A stretch of DNA of 6,314 nucleotides, from positions 1 to 6,314 of the forward strand of contig CACZOL010000187.1 of NCBI GenBank assembly GCA_902782705.1, in the 5' to 3' direction. Origin of the DNA: an uncultured Selenomonadaceae bacterium. Its GTDB lineage: Bacteria > Bacillota > Negativicutes > Selenomonadales > Selenomonadaceae. The notes under the pieces are model-generated. The model did not search any database. It was not told where the DNA came from and saw only the letters and a program-made list of their open reading frames with translations. Shown one piece after another: positions 1-3,975 of the stretch; the stretch's first letter is position 1, and every line of letters begins with the position of its first letter. Both the position numbers and the translations under genes were made by a program.

Positions 1-93
1 GACGTCTTCGAACGGGTTCGCCGCAGCGAACGTCGTCGAAGCTGCGCCAACGACGAGAGCCGTCGTCAGAGCGGATACGAGAGTCTTTTTCAT
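1..93 (-). CDS. SLH-domain outer-membrane porin-like protein, N-terminal fragment
   Basis: Only the first 31 codons are in the window; the gene continues past the left edge. The visible product starts MKKTLVSALTTALVVGAAS and ends TTFAAANPFEDV: a lysine-rich n-region, a hydrophobic core and an Ala-rich signal peptidase I site near residues 23-25. NPFEDV is how the SLH domain begins in Negativicutes porins of the OmpM/Mep45 type. In those proteins an N-terminal SLH domain binds polyamine-modified peptidoglycan and a C-terminal beta-barrel sits in the outer membrane. The start is set by a strong Shine-Dalgarno, GGAGGA at 101-106, 7 nt before the ATG (91-93). It has its own promoter and a long structured leader. 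The signal peptide is clear. The SLH porin assignment rests on a few mature residues, so another SLH surface protein is possible. Confidence 0.72.
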   Translation of the reverse strand, partial: MKKTLVSALTTALVVGAASTTFAAANPFEDV

Positions 94-219
94 TAGAAAC
101 TCCTCCTTAAAACATATAGAAAATAAAACGGAAAGGGTACGAATAGACTCACCTTTCCCCGGAGGAGTCTGCAAGAGTGTCCACGTTTCCTCTGGATTCC
201 CACCGGATCTTGTGAATCT
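94..219 (-). promoter_or_regulatory. Structured 5' leader of the SLH porin gene with pseudoknot potential
   Basis: Between the predicted transcription start (about 219) and the ATG lie about 125 nt, long for a simple leader. Reading along the transcript, a hairpin can form between 218-212 and 203-195 (GATTCAC with GTG..AATC, two bulged bases). Then AGACTC (170-165) can pair with GAGTCT (150-145), and GGAAAGG (158-152) with CCTTTCC (136-130). Each left arm lies in the other stem's loop, so the two stems interlock as an H-type pseudoknot with stems of 6 and 7 bp and loops of 6, 1 and 8 nt. The second stem is followed by a U-rich run (128-120), so alone it resembles a terminator. ACTCCTCC (168-161) is a perfect 8-nt complement of the ribosome binding site GGAGGAGT (106-99) and overlaps the first stem. 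The pairings are visible in the sequence; regulation by them is inference. I recognise no known riboswitch class. Confidence 0.5.
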
Positions 220-225
220 GGAGCA

Positions 226-254
226 AGCATAACACAAAGTTTTTCCCTTTGCAA
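226..254 (-). promoter_or_regulatory. Sigma-70-type promoter of the SLH porin gene
   Basis: On the minus strand TTGCAA (249-254) and TATGCT (226-231) are separated by exactly 17 bp, matching four of six and five of six consensus positions. Upstream, 255-320 is very A/T rich with several A and T tracts, suitable for an UP element. Transcription would start near 219. A strong promoter fits an abundant outer-membrane protein. Confidence 0.7.
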
Positions 255-354
255 GTGGTTTTTTAAAAATTGTTCTCATTTATAGCGAAAAAGTTGAAAA
301 ATATACAAATTTTTTCAAGGAAATTTCCGGGCGGGATATCCTGCCGGCAGGGAA

Positions 355-930
355 TTACAGGTGGAGCGGAACGATCTCGCAGTTTCGGATCGGCGGCATG
401 GAGGTGAAGGATCGCATTTTTTCTTCCACGGACATATCGGGGGCGCGGAGAGCGAGCTGCACGCATTTGATGAACTGCTCATGCGAAAAGATGATGATGT
501 GCTGCTCCCATCGGCTCGCGATATGCTCCAGCGCCAGCGCCGCGCGCCCCATCACGTCGCGGAAGGTCTCTGCGTCGCCGCCGTCCAGATAGTCGGGATC
601 GAGCCGCGCCCAGTATTCCTTGACGCGCGGGCGTCGGTCGTCCGCCGTCGTGCCGATGCAGGCCGCGGGGGAAAGATAGGTGAATTCGTGGACCTCGGGC
701 CAGATTTCCATCGGTACTTTCGGAAAGCGCGCCGAGGTCGGCGCCGCCGTTTCCCATGCGCGGCGGAAGGGCGAAGAGACGATCAGGTCCGGCGTCATCG
801 GTATTTTTTCCGCCATGGTTTTCGCCTGCTCGACGCCCAGCGGCGACAGCGGGAACGAAGACCGGTTCTCCGTCGGCATTCCGGCGTTTCCGATGCTTTG
901 TCCGTGTCGTATCCAAAGAATTTCTTTCAT
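355..930 (-). CDS. Histidine phosphatase family protein (phosphoglycerate mutase-like)
   Basis: A 191-residue cytoplasmic protein of histidine phosphatase branch 1, within the usual 180-220 residue range. The catalytic RHG motif is at residues 8-10, with His9 as the expected phospho-accepting histidine. SSPFRRA at 52-58 supplies the phosphate-binding Arg56. PEVHEF around 78-83 is the likely acid region. FSHEQF at 148-153 carries the second active-site His150, where many relatives have SHGG. The family removes phosphate from varied small molecules (sugar phosphates, alpha-ribazole phosphate, 3-phosphoglycerate), and the substrate cannot be read here. No cobalamin genes are adjacent, so CobC is not supported. 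The ATG at 930 has GAGG (941-944) 10 nt upstream and a perfect TATAAT further up, so it is probably transcribed independently of the transporter gene. No signal peptide is seen. Confidence 0.9.
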   Translation of the reverse strand: MKEILWIRHGQSIGNAGMPTENRSSFPLSPLGVEQAKTMAEKIPMTPDLIVSSPFRRAWETAAPTSARFPKVPMEIWPEVHEFTYLSPAACIGTTADDRRPRVKEYWARLDPDYLDGGDAETFRDVMGRAALALEHIASRWEQHIIIFSHEQFIKCVQLALRAPDMSVEEKMRSFTSMPPIRNCEIVPLHL

Positions 931-953
931 AGTAAACAGTCCTCGTATCTCGT

Positions 954-982
954 ATTATATCCTCACGGCTGTTTCCAAAGAG
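954..982 (-). promoter_or_regulatory. Possible promoter of the histidine phosphatase gene
   Basis: The minus strand carries a perfect TATAAT (954-959) about 24 bp before the start codon. At a 17-bp spacing the -35 hexamer is CTCTTT (977-982), a poor match that falls at the edge of the heptamer repeat. Transcription would start near 947, very close to the ribosome binding site at 941-944. The -10 is convincing by sequence; the whole promoter is only plausible. Confidence 0.4.
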
Positions 983-1061
983 TGAAGAGTGGAGAGTTGA
1001 GAGTGGAGATAAATTACGTATAATCTTCACTCTTCACACTGCACACTCCACTCTCCGCTCT
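979..1061. repeat. Inverted pair of AGAGTGR heptamer tracts
   Basis: Plus-strand 979-1008 is four heptamers in tandem (AGAGTGA, AGAGTGG, AGAGTTG, AGAGTGG) plus two bases. 1025-1061 holds the same kind of tract in reverse orientation (AGAGCGG, AGAGTGG, AGTGTGC, AGTGTGA, AGAGTGA on the minus strand). The reverse complement of 1032-1061 matches 979-1008 at 23 of 30 positions, so the pair can fold into a long imperfect hairpin with an A/T-rich centre containing TACGTA. The element fills most of the gap between the transporter and phosphatase genes and abuts the transporter stop codon. It could act as a transcript 3' end or stabiliser, although no terminator T-tract follows. A third tract with the same 19-base start (AGAGTGAAGAGTGGAGAGT) lies at 5554-5602. 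Confidence 0.75.
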
Positions 1062-1813
1062 TATAACGACTGTACCGTAGTCCAGATGGTATGCAAACAC
1101 ATGGCGATCAGGACGCCGAAAAGAATGCGGCGGAATTCCTTTGCGGGGACGCGCCCCGCCGCGACGTATCCCGCGGCAACGCCCAGCGCCAGCCCCGGCA
1201 ATACATAGACGGCTTCATGCACGGCGGCGGTAAAGTCTACGCCGCCGAGGTAAAACGAGGTCAGCGCCAGGAGATTGCTCACGGCGAAAAACGTGCAGGC
1301 CGTGGCGCGGATTTCCTCCGGCGTGAGACGGGCGTGGGAAAAATACAGGATCAGCGGCGGCCCGCTCATGCCCGTAGTCGTCGCCATCGTTCCGGCAATC
1401 ATGCCCGTGACGAAACTGTTTCTCGGGCGAATCGCCGCGTGGACGTGAAACGCCTGCATCAACGTCAGCGAAAGCAGGATGATGACGCTGACGGCGAGTT
1501 TCAGCCAGGCGCCGGGAATCGCCTGATAGACGCGAAGCCCGATGGGCTGGCCGATCAAAGCCCCCAGCGTCAGCCAGCCGACGAGTGAGAAAAGCGTGTA
1601 ACGACGAAGGAAAAAGCTTTGCGTCACGTTGCCGCAGCAAGCGACGAGGGCCACGATGAGAATGACAAGTTTCGGATCGTAAAAATACATGAGAAGCGGC
1701 GAGGCGATCATCACGAGGCCGAATCCCGTCGCGGACTGGAGAAAGGCGGCGGCAAAGAGGCACGCGGCGGGCGCGAGGTGCGCCGCGAACGCGGCGAGCG
1801 TGAGGTCAGGCAT
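1061..1813 (-). CDS. TSUP family (TauE/SafE) membrane transporter
   Basis: A 250-residue, very hydrophobic inner-membrane protein with about eight predicted membrane segments, the usual size for the TSUP (sulfite exporter TauE/SafE) family. Both family repeats are visible: QSATGFG at residues 26-32 in the first half, and GTMATTTGMSGPPLILY at 141-157 starting the second. Characterised relatives move small sulfur compounds or organic anions such as sulfite, sulfoacetate and thiosulfate; this substrate is unknown. I chose the ATG at 1813 over an in-frame upstream start at 1894. It begins directly before a typical N-terminus (MPDLTLAAF), has GGAG about 10 nt upstream, and overlaps the thiD stop by 8 bp (ATGCCTGA). 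The longer start would add 27 charged, non-membrane residues that overlap thiD. Coupling to thiD suggests co-regulation and possibly a thiamine-related or sulfur-related substrate, which is inference. Confidence 0.9.
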   Translation of the reverse strand: MPDLTLAAFAAHLAPAACLFAAAFLQSATGFGLVMIASPLLMYFYDPKLVILIVALVACCGNVTQSFFLRRYTLFSLVGWLTLGALIGQPIGLRVYQAIPGAWLKLAVSVIILLSLTLMQAFHVHAAIRPRNSFVTGMIAGTMATTTGMSGPPLILYFSHARLTPEEIRATACTFFAVSNLLALTSFYLGGVDFTAAVHEAVYVLPGLALGVAAGYVAAGRVPAKEFRRILFGVLIAMCLHTIWTTVQSL

Positions 1814-2663
1814 GATCGGTTCGCTCCAACGCCGGCGCGGAGAATTCGCTTTCCAGCGCGAATCCGTGATGAAGCGGCCCGCTGCCCTGCCCAAGGTCCA
1901 GTCCGGCGGAGAGCGCTCCCGTCACATAGGTTTTTGCGCGGCGCACGGCGTCCGAAAGCGTCATGCCCTTCGCGAGATTCGACGCGACGGCTGTGGAAAG
2001 CGTGCAGCCGGTGCCGTGGGTGTTGGACGTGACGACGCGCTCGCCGGGGAAGACTTCGACGCCGCGCTGCGTCACGAGGAGATCGTCCGCGTTTTCCGCA
2101 GCGTGGCCTCCTTTCGCCAGCACGGGACAGCCGAAGCGGGAGGAAATCCGTTTTGCCGCTTCGATGCGCGCGTCCATGGAGACGTAATCTTCTGCGTCTT
2201 TCGGATTGCCGCCCGCGAGCCGGTCGAGTACAAAAAGCTCCGGCAGATTCGGCGTGACGATTTCCGCCATCGGGAAAAGCTCCGACGCCAAAGCGTCCGC
2301 CGCATCCTCGGCCAGGAGACGCGAGCCGCTGGTCGCCACGATGACGGGATCGACGACGATATGTTTCGCGCCGTGTGCGGACAATCGCTCTGCGATGGTG
2401 CGAATCAGGGGGACGGAGGCGACCATGCCGATCTTGACCGCGTCCGGCGGAATGTCGTCGAAGACCGCGTCGATTTCCGCCGCGAGAAATTCCGGCGGCG
2501 CTTCGTGGACGGCGCGAACGCCCGTGGTATTTTGCGCGGTCAGCGCCGTGACCGCGGTCATGGCGTAGACGCCGTTCGCCAGCGCCGTCTTGATGTCCGC
2601 CTGGATGCCCGCGCCGCCGGACGAATCGCTTCCGGCAATGGAAAGTACCGAGGGCAGCCGCAT
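1806..2663 (-). CDS. thiD: Bifunctional HMP kinase / HMP-phosphate kinase
   Basis: A 285-residue cytoplasmic ribokinase-fold enzyme that phosphorylates 4-amino-5-hydroxymethyl-2-methylpyrimidine twice, giving the pyrimidine diphosphate used by ThiE for thiamine phosphate. Family motifs appear in order: SIAGSDSSGGAGIQADIKT at residues 8-26 (pyrimidine and nucleotide site), TAQNT with Gln44 (HMP contact), KIGM at 77-80, VDPVIVATSG at 104-113, VTPNLPE at 136-142, AKGGH at 183-187, and NTHGTGCT at 214-221 with catalytic-loop Cys220. It is slightly longer than the usual 260-270 residues, with extra residues around 150-165 and at the C-terminus. The ATG at 2663 has AAGG 8 nt upstream. No other thi genes are visible and I see no TPP riboswitch elements in the 68 nt upstream, which are mostly taken by the terminator of the preceding gene. 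It overlaps the downstream transporter by 8 bp. Confidence 0.96.
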   Translation of the reverse strand: MRLPSVLSIAGSDSSGGAGIQADIKTALANGVYAMTAVTALTAQNTTGVRAVHEAPPEFLAAEIDAVFDDIPPDAVKIGMVASVPLIRTIAERLSAHGAKHIVVDPVIVATSGSRLLAEDAADALASELFPMAEIVTPNLPELFVLDRLAGGNPKDAEDYVSMDARIEAAKRISSRFGCPVLAKGGHAAENADDLLVTQRGVEVFPGERVVTSNTHGTGCTLSTAVASNLAKGMTLSDAVRRAKTYVTGALSAGLDLGQGSGPLHHGFALESEFSAPALERTDHA

Positions 2664-2682
2664 GGGTAAAACCTTCTTTCTT

Positions 2683-2711
2683 AAAACAGCCCCCGAAAAA
2701 ATCGGAGGCTG
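2683..2711 (-). terminator. Intrinsic terminator after the AFPD-repeat protein gene
   Basis: Arms 2687-2696 and 2702-2711 form a 10-position stem with one mismatch and a 5-nt loop. On the minus strand the stem is followed by only four T residues (2683-2686) before A/G-rich sequence. It lies 20 nt past the stop of the repeat-protein gene and 19 nt before thiD. The short T-run suggests termination may be incomplete, so some transcripts may read into thiD. Confidence 0.7.
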
Positions 2712-2731
2712 CTTTCGTTTTCACATATTCG

Positions 2732-3058
2732 TCACGGCAAGCCGGGGAACGCGTTCACATATTGGATCTTGATATCGGGAAACGCGGTGACGAACTGGAT
2801 CTTGAAGTCAGGGAAGGCCTCCACGAATTGCCACTGTCCGATCTTATCGGGGAACGCCTCGACGACCTGCACCTTGAGATCGGGGAACGCATTCACGACC
2901 TGCACTTTGATGTCGGGGAAGGCCTCCACGACTTGCACTTTCCCGGCGAGACGGATGCCCTTGTAATAGCCGTCGGAATTGATTTTCGATGCGGCGGACG
3001 CGGTGGAGACGGCAAGCGCCACCAAAAGGCACAGCAGCAGACAGATCTTTTTCTTCAT
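2732..3058 (-). CDS. Secreted AFPD-repeat protein, 7(1) septoil knot (DUF6150)-like
   Basis: A 108-residue protein. Residues 1-22 are a signal peptide (MKKK, a Leu/Cys/Val core, then STASA before the cut at Ala22/Ala23), with no lipobox, so it is probably released to the periplasm or beyond. After a short YYKGIRLAG lead-in, residues 40-106 are six units of consensus K-[VI]-Q-[VFY]-V-x-A-F-P-D-x. AFP begins at 46, 57, 68, 81, 92 and 103, so spacing is 11, 11, 13, 11 and 11. The one 13-residue step carries IGQW, splitting the protein into two three-unit halves. This pattern resembles what I recall of the 7(1) septoil knot family (formerly DUF6150), small all-beta proteins with a seven-crossing knotted backbone; their biological role is unknown to me. 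The ATG at 3058 is set by GGGAGG (3066-3071) 7 nt upstream; an in-frame TTG at 3073 overlaps that site and is unlikely. It has its own promoter and terminator and is divergent from lexA. The gene and repeat are certain; the family name is from memory. Confidence 0.85.
   Translation of the reverse strand: MKKKICLLLCLLVALAVSTASAASKINSDGYYKGIRLAGKVQVVEAFPDIKVQVVNAFPDLKVQVVEAFPDKIGQWQFVEAFPDFKIQFVTAFPDIKIQYVNAFPGLP
2741..2941 (-). repeat. Six tandem 33-bp coding repeats (11-residue AFPD units)
   Basis: The repeat is visible in DNA as well as protein. Units 1-3 share nearly the same codons (AA[AG]-GTG-CA[AG]-GTC-GT[GC]) and a near-constant GC[CG]-TTC-CCC-GA[CT] core. Units 4-6 are more diverged, using ATC for the second residue in units 5-6 and aromatic residues at the fourth position. 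The fourth unit has a 6-bp insertion. This suggests growth by tandem duplication with possible later duplication of a three-unit block. Confidence 0.85.
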
Positions 3059-3103
3059 GTTCTTCCCTCCCAAGATTATTTATTAGGTAATTACCGATGA
3101 TTC

Positions 3104-3112
3104 ATTATAACA
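3104..3112 (-). promoter_or_regulatory. Extended -10 promoter of the AFPD-repeat protein gene
   Basis: The minus strand reads TGTTATAAT here: a perfect TATAAT (3104-3109) with the TGn extension (3110-3112). The hexamer at the -35 position (about 3127-3132) is poor, as is common for extended -10 promoters. Transcription would start near 3097, giving a leader of about 39 nt. The -35 region lies within the inverted repeat at 3124-3140. Confidence 0.6.
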
Positions 3113-3123
3113 CATTGTTCAAG

Positions 3124-3140
3124 TTTTGCCGTAGGCAAAA
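3124..3140. repeat. Inverted repeat TTTTGCC-GTA-GGCAAAA at the -35 region
   Basis: Perfect 7-bp arms (3124-3130 and 3134-3140) flank a 3-bp centre. It lies just upstream of the extended -10 promoter of the repeat-protein gene and covers its -35 region, a position suited to an operator. No T-tract follows on either strand, so it is not a clear terminator. Which protein would bind is unknown. Confidence 0.5.
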
Positions 3141-3186
3141 TCTTCCAAATTGGGGTTTTCACGAGGCAGGGGATATGATTTCCCAT

Positions 3187-3213
3187 ATTTTTTCGCGGTG
3201 CATGCGAAAAAAT
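3187..3213. repeat. 10-bp perfect inverted repeat upstream of lexA
   Basis: ATTTTTTCGC (3187-3196) and GCGAAAAAAT (3204-3213) are perfect complements around a 7-bp centre, GGTGCAT. The element lies 14 bp before the proposed lexA -35 and about 75 bp upstream of the extended -10 of the divergent gene. It could be a regulator site or an A/T-tract bend. A transcript hairpin is less likely, because it lies upstream of both predicted transcription starts. Confidence 0.5.
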
Positions 3214-3226
3214 CGAACAAAAGGCC

Positions 3227-3256
3227 TTTACAAAATGCGAGCATTTGTGCTATATT
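3227..3256 (+). promoter_or_regulatory. Likely lexA promoter
   Basis: TTTACA (3227-3232) and TATATT (3251-3256) are 18 bp apart, near the sigma-70 consensus. Transcription would start near 3263, giving a leader of about 38 nt and placing the LexA-like box at 3262-3275 on the start site. Confidence 0.55.
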
Positions 3257-3261
3257 TGGAT

Positions 3262-3275
3262 AAACCATATGTTTG
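3262..3275. promoter_or_regulatory. Candidate LexA operator (SOS box)
   Basis: AAACCATATGTTTG fits 11 of 14 positions of the Gram-positive LexA consensus as I recall it (CGAACRNRYGTTYG). The right half-site fits fully and all three mismatches fall in the left half. It overlaps the predicted lexA transcription start, where a repressor would block initiation. Autoregulation is usual for lexA, but the site is degenerate, so this is a candidate only. Confidence 0.45.
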
Positions 3276-3300
3276 GGAAACAATGAAAGGAGAAGATTGC

Positions 3301-3918
3301 ATGTCGAGAAAGAATAAGACGGCTTCGGAGAGGTGTACCGAGATTTATGCGTACATCAGGGATTTCCTGCTGGAGAAGGGCTACCCTCCGTCGGTTCGCG
3401 AAATCGGTACGGCGGTCGGTCTAAGCTCAAGCTCGACGGTGCATGCGTATTTGCATATGCTTGAGGCGCGGGGCAAGATCCACCGTGATCCGACAAAGCC
3501 GCGCGCAATCGAGCTGGTCGGCGAGAAGCCTTGGGAGCACATGCTGCGCGTGCCGCTGGTCGGCGCTGTGGCGGCGGGCGTTCCCATCACCGCCGAGGAG
3601 AATGTCGAGGAAGTCTTCAATGTGCCGTCTGCGCTGCTTGGCACGCAGGACGATACGTTCATGCTTCGGGTGAAGGGCGAGAGTATGATCAACGCCGGCA
3701 TTTTCGACGGCGACTATATTTTCGTGAAAGAGCAGTCTACCGCGCACAACGGGGAGATCGTCGTAGCGCTCGTCGAGAACGAGGAAGCGACGGTCAAGCG
3801 CATCTTTTTCGAGAAGGACCGCGTGAAGCTCCAGCCGGAAAACGACGACATGAAGCCTTTCTACGAGCAGAATGTAACCGTGCTCGGAAAGGTCATCGGC
3901 GTGTATCGCCAAATGTAG
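3301..3918 (+). CDS. lexA: SOS-response repressor LexA
   Basis: A 205-residue repressor of DNA-damage genes that cleaves itself when stimulated by RecA filaments. Residues 1-70 are the winged helix-turn-helix domain (YPPSVREIGTAVGLSSSSTVHAYL at 28-51 covers the recognition region, followed by the MLEARGKI wing start). The cleavage site is Ala92-Gly93 in VGAVAAGVP (87-95). The serine protease-like dyad is Ser128 (VKGESM) and Lys166 (ATVKRI). All are offset by one from the Bacillus subtilis protein as I recall it, and the length is normal. An in-frame open frame continues upstream to 3097, but the ATG at 3301 has AGGAG (3288-3292) 8 nt before it and gives the standard N-terminus. A strong terminator follows directly, so the gene is probably monocistronic. 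It is divergent from the AFPD-repeat protein gene. Confidence 0.97.
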   Translation: MSRKNKTASERCTEIYAYIRDFLLEKGYPPSVREIGTAVGLSSSSTVHAYLHMLEARGKIHRDPTKPRAIELVGEKPWEHMLRVPLVGAVAAGVPITAEENVEEVFNVPSALLGTQDDTFMLRVKGESMINAGIFDGDYIFVKEQSTAHNGEIVVALVENEEATVKRIFFEKDRVKLQPENDDMKPFYEQNVTVLGKVIGVYRQM

Positions 3919-3921
3919 AAT

Positions 3922-3954
3922 AAAAAGAGGGACTGCGGAGCAGTCCCTCTTTTT
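3922..3954 (+). terminator. Intrinsic terminator after lexA
   Basis: Arms 3922-3936 and 3940-3954 are perfect 15-bp complements around a 3-nt loop (GGA), with A and T tracts as the outer ends. It starts 3 nt after the lexA stop and ends 21 nt before the next start codon on the same strand. Confidence 0.93.
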
Positions 3955-3975
3955 GCAAAAAATGGAGAGAAGCAG

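Noticed and set aside
296..354. Terminator for the histidine phosphatase gene
   Set aside because: A 12-bp palindrome (CCTGCCGGCAGG, 340-351) and GGAAATTTCC (319-328) lie just past the stop, but neither gives a standard stem, loop and immediate T-run. I could not call a terminator.
1689..2724. Long open frames antisense to and in other frames of thiD
   Set aside because: They are Arg/Gly/Ala-rich shadow frames produced by GC-rich codons of thiD and show no family motifs.
2664..2731. TPP riboswitch upstream of thiD
   Set aside because: The 68 nt before thiD hold only the terminator hairpin of the previous gene and the ribosome binding site. The conserved CUGAGA and related thi-box segments are not seen.
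3107..3122. Second LexA box in the promoter of the repeat-protein gene
   Set aside because: The minus strand has GAAC and GTT here, but the spacing is wrong by one and the second half is incomplete, so it is weaker than the candidate at 3262-3275.
3097..3300. N-terminal extension of LexA or a separate upstream peptide
   Set aside because: The open frame has no ribosome binding site, crosses both promoters and two inverted repeats, and would add an atypical N-terminus. The ATG at 3301 has a good ribosome binding site and gives a standard-length LexA.
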